A DNA stretch of 48,558 nt from Phycisphaerales bacterium UBA1161 (GTDB taxonomy: Bacteria; Planctomycetota; Phycisphaerae; Tepidisphaerales; Tepidisphaeraceae): assembly GCA_002311745.1 (NCBI GenBank), contig DBZL01000076.1, forward strand, positions 1-48,558, given 5' to 3'. The notes beneath the pieces were generated by a model, which made no database searches, was not told the DNA's origin, and was given only the letters and a program-made list of their open reading frames with translations. Position numbers and translations under genes: made by a program. How positions within the stretch are numbered: the stretch's first letter is position 1; every line of letters begins with the position of its first letter. Shown piece by piece: positions 19,125-27,272 of the stretch.

Positions 19125-20768
19125 ATGGAATTCCTCAAGCAACAATTGGCGCGTATTGCCGAGCAGGTGGCCGGGCTGTCGGCTACCCAGAAGATGCTGA
19201 CCGCTTCGCTGGTGGCGATCATGATCATGACGCTGCTGTGGTGGTCGAACTGGGCAGCCCAGCCGGAGATGGAGCCGGTGCTCAATCAGTCGATGAGCCA
19301 GGACGACATCGCCGTGATCGTCGCCAACCTGGATGCCAAGGGCATTCCGCACCGGGTGGCGGGGGACCGGGTGATGGTTCCGAGCGACCGCCGGCTGGAG
19401 GTTCTGGCGGAGCTGGGTTATTCGCAGGCCCTGCCGCGCGATTTCAAGACCGGGTTTGACGACATCGTCAAGCAGATCAACTGGCTGGACAGCCCGGACA
19501 AGTCCGACCACATGTATCTGGAGGCCAAGCAGCGCACGCTGTCGATGGTGATCCGCAATTTTCCGGGTGTGTCCGGCGCCATTGTGGTGATTGATCCGAC
19601 CAACGAGCGGCGGCTGGACAACACGGCGATCCAGCCGTCGGCGATGGTGACGATCACGACCAACCACAGCAGCCACGGCAGCCCCAAGCAACTGGCGCGA
19701 TCCGCGGCGGACGTGGTCAGCGGCGCCGCGGCCGGCCTGCTGCGCAGCCGCATCAACATCATCATCGACGGCTTGGCGTACAACGTTCCCGACCGCGATG
19801 AGGACTCCCTGGGCGGCGATGACAGCATCGTCGATGCCCAGCGGCAGCATGAAGAATTCTATCGCGACAAAATCCGCGCGTTGTTCGGCGACATCAGCGG
19901 GTTGATGGTGTCGGTCACCGTCAAGCTGGACACGTCCTACAGGGAAACCCGCAAACACCAGGTCGATCCGAAGAGCACGGTGCAGTTGCCCATCCGCACG
20001 GAGGAGCAGACGTCGGAAAGCACGGCGGCGATGGCCTCCGCGCAGGAGCCGGGCGCCGCGGCCAACGTCGGCGTGAGCCTGTCGCCCTCCGCCGGCGGCG
20101 GGGGCGGGAACACCAGCACCAGCGATTCCAAGCAGGAATTCCGCACCGACAACACGCAAGAAGACACAGTCGAGCGGCAGGGTCCGGGCCAGGCGACGGT
20201 GGTCACCGCCTCGGTGCGCGTGCCGCGGAGCTATTTCGTCGCCTCCTACAAGAACAAGAACGGCGGCAAGGACCCGGACGAGGCCGCCCTGACGGCGTTC
20301 ACCGATCAGGAGCTGACGCACATCCGCCAGGACGTCAAGGGCTGCACGGGCCTGACCAGCGATGACGCGGTGATTGTCGGCGCTTACAGCGACGCGCCGC
20401 CGCAAGTGATCGCCGGGCCGGGGGCGGCTGCACCCTCGGCCATCGGCACGCTGATGAGCGGCCACGTCAAGGAGATTGCGGTGGGGATTCTGGCGGCGGT
20501 GAGTCTGTTCATGGTGTCGATGACGGTGCGTAAAGGCGCCCCGGCGCCGGTGGTGGTCGCCGCCGAGCCCACCCCCACGCCCAAGCTGCAGGTCACCACC
20601 GAAACCGTCGCCGGCGAGGTGAGCGGCGGCGGCGCCATGCTCGACGGCGTCGAGCTGGATGAAGAAGCCGTTAAGGCTCAACAGATGGTCGATCAGGTTC
20701 AGGAGATGGTGCAAACCAACCCCGACGCCGCGGCCAGCTTGGTCAAGCGTTGGCTGACCCATCCCTAA
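19125..20768 (+). CDS. fliF: Flagellar MS-ring protein FliF
   Basis: FliF builds the MS ring in the inner membrane, the base on which rotor and rod assemble. The 547-residue product has a membrane helix at about residues 23-42, ring-building motifs beneath it (IPHRVAGDRVMVPSDRRLEVLAELGY, then VIRNFPGVSGAIVVID and SADVVSGAAAGLLRSRINIIIDG), a variable Gly/Ser-rich part in the periplasmic loop (about 290-345), a second helix near 449-470 and a short acidic cytoplasmic tail that binds FliG. The tail ends with AASLVKRWLTHP, typical of the FliG-binding end. AAGGAGGG sits before the start codon. Confidence 0.95.
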   Translation: MEFLKQQLARIAEQVAGLSATQKMLTASLVAIMIMTLLWWSNWAAQPEMEPVLNQSMSQDDIAVIVANLDAKGIPHRVAGDRVMVPSDRRLEVLAELGYSQALPRDFKTGFDDIVKQINWLDSPDKSDHMYLEAKQRTLSMVIRNFPGVSGAIVVIDPTNERRLDNTAIQPSAMVTITTNHSSHGSPKQLARSAADVVSGAAAGLLRSRINIIIDGLAYNVPDRDEDSLGGDDSIVDAQRQHEEFYRDKIRALFGDISGLMVSVTVKLDTSYRETRKHQVDPKSTVQLPIRTEEQTSESTAAMASAQEPGAAANVGVSLSPSAGGGGGNTSTSDSKQEFRTDNTQEDTVERQGPGQATVVTASVRVPRSYFVASYKNKNGGKDPDEAALTAFTDQELTHIRQDVKGCTGLTSDDAVIVGAYSDAPPQVIAGPGAAAPSAIGTLMSGHVKEIAVGILAAVSLFMVSMTVRKGAPAPVVVAAEPTPTPKLQVTTETVAGEVSGGGAMLDGVELDEEAVKAQQMVDQVQEMVQTNPDAAASLVKRWLTHP

Positions 20769-20773
20769 AGTGC

Positions 20774-20811
20774 AAGGGAGAACCGAGCCTCGCTCGGTTT
20801 GACGCGACATG
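20774..20811 (+). promoter_or_regulatory. Shine-Dalgarno, hairpin and start codon arrangement of fliG
   Basis: AAGGGAG (20774-20780) is 28 nt from the fliG ATG (20809), too far for normal use. Between them is a perfect 8-bp hairpin with a 3-nt loop (AACCGAGC 20781-20788, GCTCGGTT 20792-20799). Folding it would bring the two elements to about 9 nt apart. Known cases of hairpin-assisted initiation give precedent; here it is an inference from the sequence. Confidence 0.45.
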
Positions 20812-21816
20812 GCCGAAGAACCAACAGGCGTGCGGAAGTCGGCGATCCTGCTGCTGTCGATGAACCAGGATCAGGCGGCGGAGATTCTCAAGCGGCTCTC
20901 GCCGGAGGCCGTGGAAGAGGTCAGCCGCGAAATCGCCTCCATGGGCGAAATTCCGCTGGCCACGCGCAAGAACGTGTTCGGCGAGTTCTACAACCTGGCG
21001 CTGGCCAATTCGTACGTGAGCGAGGGCGGCCTGGAATACGCCAAGGCCCTGCTCCGCAAATCGCTCAGCGAAACCGACGCCAATCGCGTCATCAAGCAGG
21101 TCACCCAGCAGGTGCAGACCACGCCGTTCTCCTTCTTGCAGAAAGCCGAAAGCGAAAACCTCCTGACGTTCATCCAGGATGAGCATCCGCAAACGATCGC
21201 GCTGATCCTGGCCCACCTGCCGCCGCAAAAGGCCAGCGAAATTCTGGTCGGCCTGCCCAACCAGAAGCAGATCGAGGTGGTCAAGCGCATCGCCAACATG
21301 GAGCAGACCAACCCCGAAGTGATCGAGGAAGTGGAGCGCGGGCTGGAGCACCGCCTCTCGGACATCGTCAGCCAGACGTTCGAGAAAGCCGGCGGCGTGG
21401 ACACGGTGGCGGAGATTCTCAACCTCGCCGACCGCTCCACGGAGAAAGGGATCATGGAGGGCCTGGAAGCCGAGGACCCGGACCTGGTGGAGCAGATTCG
21501 CCGGCTCATGTTCGTCTTCGAGGACATTCTGCTGGTCAACGACAAGGGCATTCAGTCGGTGCTGAAGGAAGTGGACAACGACGAGCTGGCCCTGGCTCTG
21601 AAGACCGCCAGCGACGAGCTGAAACAGAAGATCTTCAAGAACATGTCCGAGCGAGCGGCTCAGCTCATCCAGGAGGACATGCAGTACATGGGTCCGGTTC
21701 GCGTCAGCGACGTGGAAGCCGCCCAGCAGAAGATCGTGGACGTGGTGCGCCGCCTGGAGGATGCCGGGGAGATCATCATCGCCGGCCGCGGCGGCGAAAA
21801 GGAAATGGTGGTTTAG
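20809..21816 (+). CDS. fliG: Flagellar motor switch protein FliG
   Basis: FliG sits on the cytoplasmic face of the MS ring and receives torque from the stator. The 335-residue protein is standard length and carries FliG_N, middle (EHPQTIALILAHLPPQKASEIL) and C-terminal (FEDILLVNDKGIQSVLKEVDNDELALALK) domains, including the charged residues of the torque helix. The start at 20809 is set by the conserved N-terminal sequence, although its Shine-Dalgarno is displaced by a hairpin. A heptamer repeat array follows, beginning at its stop codon. Confidence 0.97.
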   Translation: MAEEPTGVRKSAILLLSMNQDQAAEILKRLSPEAVEEVSREIASMGEIPLATRKNVFGEFYNLALANSYVSEGGLEYAKALLRKSLSETDANRVIKQVTQQVQTTPFSFLQKAESENLLTFIQDEHPQTIALILAHLPPQKASEILVGLPNQKQIEVVKRIANMEQTNPEVIEEVERGLEHRLSDIVSQTFEKAGGVDTVAEILNLADRSTEKGIMEGLEAEDPDLVEQIRRLMFVFEDILLVNDKGIQSVLKEVDNDELALALKTASDELKQKIFKNMSERAAQLIQEDMQYMGPVRVSDVEAAQQKIVDVVRRLEDAGEIIIAGRGGEKEMVV

Positions 21817-21900
21817 TTGCTGGTTGCTAGTTGCTAGTTGCTAGAGATTGGCGAGGCCGCTTCGGTATTTTCTAGCAACTAGCAACCAGCAACTAGCAAC
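21816..21900. repeat. Inverted array of GTTGCTA/TAGCAAC heptamers, locus 2
   Basis: Four heptamers (GTTGCTG then three GTTGCTA, 21816-21843) face four TAGCAAC/CAGCAAC units (21873-21900) across about 29 nt. The two 30-bp arms match at 28 positions. The array begins in the last base of the fliG stop codon. Same family as 16231-16315. Confidence 0.9.
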
Positions 21901-21921
21901 TTCTTAAGCAACTCATTTGCC

Positions 21922-22626
21922 ATGGGCCTGATCAAATCGGCGAACATGCCTGTGACGTTATCCCCCTTTTCGATGCGGGACATCGAGGCGCAGGCGGCGT
22001 CGATCCTGGGGGACGCGCGCGAAGAGGCCCAAAGGATTCGTGCCGCGGCCCAGGCCGAGGGCCAGGCCATCCGCCAGCGGTGCCATGCCCAGGGGTTGGC
22101 CGAGGGACGACAGCAGGGGATCGCCCAGGGGATCGAGGAAGGTCGCCAGAGCGGACACGCCCAAGCCCTGGCTGAGCACGGCGCGGCCATGACGCAGTTG
22201 GTCCAAGCGCTGACGGCGGCCTCCCGGCAACTGGACGAAAACCGCCAGCAGCTTCACACCCAAGCCGTGCGCGAGGTGGTGGATCTGGCCTGCGCCGTCG
22301 CCCGCCGCGTGACCAAGCGGCAGGCGGCGCTCGATCCCGAGATTTTGTCCGCCAATCTGAAGGAGGCCATGACCCTGGCGGTTCACGCCGCCGATGTCCG
22401 CATCGCTCTGCACCCGTCGCAATTGCAGAAGCTGCAGCAGGAGCTGCCCAACCTGCGGCTTTCCTGGCCGCAGATGAAGCACGTCGAATTGGTCGCTGAC
22501 GAGTCGGTGGCGCCCGGCGGGGTGAGAATCCACAGCCAACACGGCCAGGTGGATGGCCAGCTCGACACGCAACTGGACCGGATCATCCGTGAATTGATGC
22601 CCGGCGGCGTTGCGGAGATCGCATGA
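21922..22626 (+). CDS. fliH: Flagellar export ATPase regulator FliH
   Basis: FliH binds the export ATPase FliI and links it to the C ring. The 234-residue protein has an N-terminal coiled coil with Ala, Glu, Gln and Gly repeats (GDAREEAQRIRAAAQAEGQAI then AEGRQQGIAQGIEEGRQSG), including the Gly-spaced helix pattern of this family, then a compact V-ATPase subunit-E-like C-terminus (VDLACAVARRVTKRQA, LHPSQLQKLQ, VAPGGVRIHSQHGQVDGQLDTQLDRI). It overlaps fliI by 4 bp (ATGA at 22623), so the two are translationally coupled. Confidence 0.9.
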   Translation: MGLIKSANMPVTLSPFSMRDIEAQAASILGDAREEAQRIRAAAQAEGQAIRQRCHAQGLAEGRQQGIAQGIEEGRQSGHAQALAEHGAAMTQLVQALTAASRQLDENRQQLHTQAVREVVDLACAVARRVTKRQAALDPEILSANLKEAMTLAVHAADVRIALHPSQLQKLQQELPNLRLSWPQMKHVELVADESVAPGGVRIHSQHGQVDGQLDTQLDRIIRELMPGGVAEIA

Positions 22627-24017
22627 AATTCCTGGCGGCCCAGCTCGACGCGGTGGAATCCGCGATGCCGTACCGGGTCGTGGGCCAAGTCCAGGCGATC
22701 GGCGGATTGACCATCGAGGCGTCGGGGCTGGCGCTGCCGGTGGGGTCGCTGTGCCGGATCACCAGCTTCGGAGACAAAACCAGCGTCGCCGAAGTGATCG
22801 GGTTCCAGCACGACCGCACGCTGCTGATGTCCCTGGGCGCCACCGGCGGCATCGCCCGAGGCGACCGGATCGAAAACATCACCGCCGCTCCGTCCATCAA
22901 CTGCACGGATGCGATGCTGGGCCGCGTGCTGGACGGATTTGGCCGGCCGATCGACGGCAAGGGGGCGCTGCCGATGGGCCGCGTGCGCCGCATCGATTCT
23001 CGCGGCGCCCTGCCGCTGCAGCGGCGCAACATCGACCGGCCCATCGCCACCAGCATTCGCGCCATCGACGCCGTGCTGACCTGCGGTTTGGGCCAGCGGG
23101 TGGGCATTTTTTCCGGCCCGGGCGTGGGCAAGAGCACGCTGCTCTCCCAGATCGCCAAATACACCAGCGCGGACGTGTCGGTGGTGGCGTTGATCGGCGA
23201 GCGTGGCCGCGAGGTCCAGGAATTCTTGCAGCGCTGCCTCGGCGAAGAAGGCCTGAAGCGCTGCGTGGTGGTGATTAGCACCAGCGACGATGCGGCTCTG
23301 TTGCGCGTGCGGGCGGCCAAGACGGCCTGCACGGTCGCCGAACATTTCCGCGACCAGGGCAGAGACGTGCTGCTGCTGATGGATTCGCTGACCCGCCTGT
23401 GCCATGCCCAGCGTCAGATCGGCCTGGCGGCGCGCGAGCCGCCGGCCACCAAGGGGTTTCCCCCCAGCGTCTTTGCGCTGTTGCCGGAGATTCTCGAACG
23501 CGCGGGCAAGACCCAAATCGGGTCGATCACCGGGTTTTACACGGTGCTGGTGGAGGGTGATGACTTCAACGAACCGATTCCCGACGCCGTCAAGGGCATC
23601 GGCGACGGGCACCTGTGGCTCAGCCGGTCGCTGGCCAACCGCGGCCATTACCCCGCCGTCGACATTCTGCAGAGCATCAGCCGCGTGACCACCGACGTGG
23701 TGCCGTCCGAGCAAATCCGCCAGGCGCGGCGTTTGCTGTCGCTGACGGCGGTGTACGAGGACATCGAGGATTTGGTCAATATCGGGGCCTACGTGCCCGG
23801 CGCCAACGCCGAGTTCGACCTGGCGGTGCAAGCTCGGCCGAAGATCGTGCAATTTTTGCGCCAGGCGGCCGATGCCCCCAACACGCTGGAGCAATCCAGC
23901 AGGCAACTGGCTGATGTGATCGCGTGGATCGATCAATTGGAAAAGGCGCTCAAGGCGGCGGCGCAAAAAGCGGCCAAAACCGCGGCGGCGGCGACCACCG
24001 TGGCGGCGGCCAGATGA
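22623..24017 (+). CDS. fliI: Flagellum-specific export ATPase FliI
   Basis: The ATPase that energises the flagellar type III export gate. The 464-residue product has the F1-beta-like core: Walker A GPGVGKS (165-171), the ERGREVQEFL motif, Walker B (VLLLMDSLTRLCHAQRQIGL) and the family signature PPATKGFPPSVFALLPEILERAG. The C-terminus carries an Ala/Thr-rich tail. It lies between fliH and fliJ, the usual set. Family could in principle be a type III secretion ATPase such as SctN, but the flagellar neighbours decide it. Confidence 0.97.
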   Translation: MKFLAAQLDAVESAMPYRVVGQVQAIGGLTIEASGLALPVGSLCRITSFGDKTSVAEVIGFQHDRTLLMSLGATGGIARGDRIENITAAPSINCTDAMLGRVLDGFGRPIDGKGALPMGRVRRIDSRGALPLQRRNIDRPIATSIRAIDAVLTCGLGQRVGIFSGPGVGKSTLLSQIAKYTSADVSVVALIGERGREVQEFLQRCLGEEGLKRCVVVISTSDDAALLRVRAAKTACTVAEHFRDQGRDVLLLMDSLTRLCHAQRQIGLAAREPPATKGFPPSVFALLPEILERAGKTQIGSITGFYTVLVEGDDFNEPIPDAVKGIGDGHLWLSRSLANRGHYPAVDILQSISRVTTDVVPSEQIRQARRLLSLTAVYEDIEDLVNIGAYVPGANAEFDLAVQARPKIVQFLRQAADAPNTLEQSSRQLADVIAWIDQLEKALKAAAQKAAKTAAAATTVAAAR

Positions 24018-24037
24018 TCCTCCGGTGAGCTTGTCCT

Positions 24038-24508
24038 ATGGCGGGATTCGTCTTTCAGCTTGAAGGCGTGCTGCGGCAGCGCAAAAACGTCGAGCAGCAG
24101 CGCCTGCGCGAGCTGGCGGGGGTCCAGTCGCAAATGGCCGCCCTGGATGCCCAGTTGCGCGACCTGGATGCCTCGATGAAACAGACCAACGAGGACATGC
24201 GCGCCAACCGCCTGACCGGCCGCCTGAATTTGAGTTTTTTGGCCGCGCATCGGCGCTACACCCTGGCCATGCAGAAAAAGGCGCTGGATATCGCCCAGCA
24301 AATGGCCGTCGTGCAACGCAAGATCGACCAGGCCCAGCGGCGCCTGACCGAGGCGGTGAAGCACAGGAAAGTGATGGAAAAGCTTCGCCAGAAGCAGTTC
24401 GAGCGGTGGCGAGAAAAGATCGCCCGGCGCGAGCTGTACGAATTGGACGAGGTGGCCATGCTGATGGGGCGCTACCGGCCGGTTGAGCCGCAGGCGGGTG
24501 TCTCATGA
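24038..24508 (+). CDS. fliJ: Flagellar export protein FliJ
   Basis: FliJ is the coiled-coil stalk of the export ATPase and escorts chaperones to the gate. The 156-residue protein is almost entirely a long helical hairpin, beginning with the typical FQLEGVLRQRKNVEQQRL and with the turn near residue 70. Position right after fliI and length match the family. Its stop codon overlaps the start of the next gene (ATGA at 24505). Confidence 0.88.
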   Translation: MAGFVFQLEGVLRQRKNVEQQRLRELAGVQSQMAALDAQLRDLDASMKQTNEDMRANRLTGRLNLSFLAAHRRYTLAMQKKALDIAQQMAVVQRKIDQAQRRLTEAVKHRKVMEKLRQKQFERWREKIARRELYELDEVAMLMGRYRPVEPQAGVS

Positions 24509-25185
24509 AAAAGCTATTCACCGTGCTGACGTTGGCGGCGGCGCTGAATTTTATTTTTGTGCTGGGCGTCGCCGGCTGGCTGATGCAAAGCGGCCACGTG
24601 GACAAGGCCAAGTTGAAGCAGATGCGGGAGGTGCTGTTTCCGCCACCGCCTCCGCCGGCTGAGCCGGCGCAGCCGGTCGCGGATGCTTCCACGACCCGGC
24701 CTTCGCTGCGACTGGAAAGCCTCATGGCCAAGCTGGCCGGGCGCTCGGCCGCCGATCAGGTCGAATTCATCCAGCACACCTTCGACGCGCAGATGCTTCT
24801 GCTGGACCGGCGTCAGCGCGAGCTGGCGGACCTGCAGCGCCAGGTGGACCTGGCCAATGAGAAGCTGGCGGCCGACCGGGCGACGTTTGAAAAGGAGCAG
24901 CAGGCTCTGGCGGCGCGCGAGCAGGCGGCGGCGCGGATGGAAACCGACAAGGGGTTTCAAGACACGCTGCAGCTTTACACGGCGATGCCCAGCAAAAAGG
25001 TCAAGGAGATTTTCATGACCTTGTCCGAGGCCATTGTGCAGCAATACCTCGAGGCGATGGAGCCGCGCACCGCGGCCAAGATCATCAAGGAGTTTAAGAC
25101 GCCGGAGGAGACGGCGTTCATCCAGAAAGTGCTGGAGCGCATGCGGCAGGCGCAAGCGTCCGGCGGCAACGGCAAATCATCATGA
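24505..25185 (+). CDS. MotE/FlbB-like flagellar protein
   Basis: The 226-residue protein has an N-terminal membrane helix (about residues 4-24), a short Pro-rich linker (PPPPPAEP), a coiled coil (about 85-150) and a C-terminal MgtE-N-like helical module (LQLYTAMPSKKVKEIFMTLSEAIVQQYLEAMEPRTAAKIIKEF). This is the architecture of MotE and FlbB, periplasmic proteins that sit between fliJ and fliK in many bacteria and stabilise or recruit the stator or collar. It overlaps fliJ and fliK by 4 bp on each side. Exact function in this organism is inferred from architecture and position. Confidence 0.8.
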   Translation: MKKLFTVLTLAAALNFIFVLGVAGWLMQSGHVDKAKLKQMREVLFPPPPPPAEPAQPVADASTTRPSLRLESLMAKLAGRSAADQVEFIQHTFDAQMLLLDRRQRELADLQRQVDLANEKLAADRATFEKEQQALAAREQAAARMETDKGFQDTLQLYTAMPSKKVKEIFMTLSEAIVQQYLEAMEPRTAAKIIKEFKTPEETAFIQKVLERMRQAQASGGNGKSS

Positions 25186-26603
25186 CCAAATCCATCTTGA
25201 ACGTACTGCCCAATCCCGGGTCCAACGCCATCGCATCCACAGCCGTCTCCAAATCGCCGGGGCAGGATGATCACGGTTTTTCCGATCAATTGACCAAGGC
25301 GCGCAGCGACGCTCGCCAATCGACCGACACGACCCCATCGCGGCAAAAACAGTCGGCGGTCCGAAGCACGGCGTCCGTCAAGAAGCCTCAGACCGGCCAG
25401 AACGCGTCCGACGTAACCGCCGAGACATCTGAGGCAACCGACGCGGAGGCTGCCGCGACGGCGCAAGAGGCGCAGCCGCAGCCGCCAATCGACGAGCCGG
25501 TCAAGCCGCAAGCGCCGCAGCAGAGCGGCAAAGTCAAAGGCGCCGCGGCGGCGGAGGACTCCCAGCAGGAGGCTGCGGCGGCGCAAGACCCCGAGCAAAG
25601 CAAGCAGAACGGACAACTGCCGGTCATCGACCAGCAGATCGCCGCGGCGACGGCGCAGCCAAGTGAATCCGGAAAACCAACGCCATCGCCGCAGCGGCAA
25701 TCGCAGGCGCATGATGATGATGCGGCGGCGTCGTCGGACACGTCGCTGGCCGCGGCCTCCGCGGCCGCAACGGCCACCGTCGCGACGTTGCCCAAGCCGT
25801 CGCCATCACAACCGCCCTCAGCAACTCCACAAGCGCAGAATGCGGCAGGCCCTCAAACGGACGATCGGGCGAATGTCTCGCCGTTTCGCGGCGAAGATGA
25901 TCAAGCCAAGGATGCCGCCGCCAAGACCTCCCAGAGCGGTCAAACGCAGACCGTCGTCGCCACTGACGGCGATGATGCGGATGACGCCGCACAGCCCGGC
26001 GACGCCGGCGACGACAAGAAGCCCGTGGTCGCCAAGACGCCGTCGGCAACGCCTGCGACGGATTTGACGCAGGCGGTGGCTGACGGCGTCGGCCTCAAAG
26101 CGGCGGTGAGTCATGCCGCCGCGACCGACGCGACGGGGACAACGGCGGCGACCGCGGCGGCGCCATCGGCCGATTCCATCGTCCAGAGCAATCACGACAA
26201 GATCGTGACGGCCATTGCCGGCAAGCTGATTCCGCGCGGCGGCACCATGCAGATTCGGCTCGATCCTCCGGAGCTGGGGACGTTGCACGTGTCGGTCAAG
26301 GTGCAGGACGGCGTGATTTCCGCGTCGTTTCAAACGTCCAACGACGAGGCCACGCGGCTGCTGAGCCATACGCTGGGCCAGCTCAAGCAGAGCCTGGAAA
26401 TGCAGGGGTTGAGCGTCGAGCGGCTGCAAGTGCATCGGGCCTCCGCGTCGGAGGATTCCAATTCAAAATCCAACCAGGACGGCGGGCGGCAAGGCGGCGA
26501 CGACGATCGCACCGCCCAGCAGGAGCAGCAGCACCGCCAGATGATGCGGCGATTGTGGCGGCGCGCGGCCCTGGGCCGCGACGAGCTGGACCTGGTCGCC
26601 TGA
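25182..26603 (+). CDS. fliK: Flagellar hook-length control protein FliK
   Basis: FliK measures the hook and switches export from hook to filament proteins. The 473-residue protein has a long disordered N-terminal part rich in Ala, Gln, Thr, Asp and Pro, as expected for a molecular ruler, and the conserved C-terminal hook domain (GTMQIRLDPPELGTLHVSVKV, then ISASFQTSNDEATRLLSHTL and LEMQGLSVERLQVHR). Unlike the ordered genes around it, the first 330 residues are low complexity, which explains the poor match to relatives there. It overlaps the MotE-like gene by 4 bp. Confidence 0.9.
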   Translation: MTKSILNVLPNPGSNAIASTAVSKSPGQDDHGFSDQLTKARSDARQSTDTTPSRQKQSAVRSTASVKKPQTGQNASDVTAETSEATDAEAAATAQEAQPQPPIDEPVKPQAPQQSGKVKGAAAAEDSQQEAAAAQDPEQSKQNGQLPVIDQQIAAATAQPSESGKPTPSPQRQSQAHDDDAAASSDTSLAAASAAATATVATLPKPSPSQPPSATPQAQNAAGPQTDDRANVSPFRGEDDQAKDAAAKTSQSGQTQTVVATDGDDADDAAQPGDAGDDKKPVVAKTPSATPATDLTQAVADGVGLKAAVSHAAATDATGTTAATAAAPSADSIVQSNHDKIVTAIAGKLIPRGGTMQIRLDPPELGTLHVSVKVQDGVISASFQTSNDEATRLLSHTLGQLKQSLEMQGLSVERLQVHRASASEDSNSKSNQDGGRQGGDDDRTAQQEQQHRQMMRRLWRRAALGRDELDLVA

Positions 26604-26604
26604 A

Positions 26605-26655
26605 GCGCCGGCCTTTTGGCGCAACTTCCGCGCCGGCCGGCGCAGCTTTGGCGCA
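26605..26655. repeat. Inverted and direct repeats between fliK and flgD
   Basis: GCGCCGGCC (26605-26613) is exactly complementary to GGCCGGCGC (26635-26643), and TTTGGCGCA occurs twice (26615-26623 and 26647-26655). The segment lies in the 113-bp gap before flgD. It could form a terminator-like or operator-like structure; there is no T run, and no promoter consensus is convincing. Confidence 0.4.
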
Positions 26656-26716
26656 TGATTAATTTACCCCGTCGGAATTTTGTATTCTTTCTTACATCGC
26701 TGCCGAAAGGAACGAT

Positions 26717-27196
26717 ATGACTACGTATTCCGTCACCACCCCGACGTCGCAGGATCAGATTCCAAGCTCGTCGACGTCCAACTCATCGCTGTCGTCGTTG
26801 ACGGCGAACAATTTCCTGACGTTCTTGATCACGCAGTTGGAGAATCAGGACCCGCTGAACCCGACCAGCAGCGATGAAATGCTGACGCAGTTGAGCCAGA
26901 TCGGCCAATTGCAGTCGGCGACCGATCTGCAAACCAGCCTCACGAGCATGGTGCAGCAGAACCAGGTCGCGGCGGCGTCGGCGCTGATCGGCAAGCAAGT
27001 GAAGGGCACCGATCAGAATAGCAACCAGGTGTCGGGTATCGTGCAGACGGTGCAGGTCACGACCAGCGGTGTGAATTTGGGGCTGGACAACGGCTCGACA
27101 CTGGGCCTGAGCAGCGTGACCAGCATCACCAACGCTCCGACCAGCAGTTCGTCCACGGCGGCGACCGGCAGTTCGACCAGCGCGGCGGCAGCGTAA
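26717..27196 (+). CDS. flgD: Hook-capping protein FlgD, short form
   Basis: FlgD caps the growing hook and guides FlgE assembly. The diagnostic N-terminal core is clear: LTANNFLTFLITQLENQDPLNPT then EMLTQLSQIGQLQSATDLQTSL, followed by ALIGKQVKG. At 159 residues it is shorter than E. coli FlgD (231): only a reduced beta segment is left where the tudor-like and Ig-like domains usually are, and the end is Ser/Ala-rich. Such minimal FlgD proteins exist in other phyla. flgE follows after 76 bp. AAAGGAA precedes the start. Confidence 0.88.
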   Translation: MTTYSVTTPTSQDQIPSSSTSNSSLSSLTANNFLTFLITQLENQDPLNPTSSDEMLTQLSQIGQLQSATDLQTSLTSMVQQNQVAAASALIGKQVKGTDQNSNQVSGIVQTVQVTTSGVNLGLDNGSTLGLSSVTSITNAPTSSSSTAATGSSTSAAAA

Positions 27197-27272
27197 ACGC
27201 CGGCGGCCGCGGCGGAGCCGCGGCCGATGTTGTTCCTTTTGAGGAAGCCTTCGACCGACGATCGGGTTTCTT

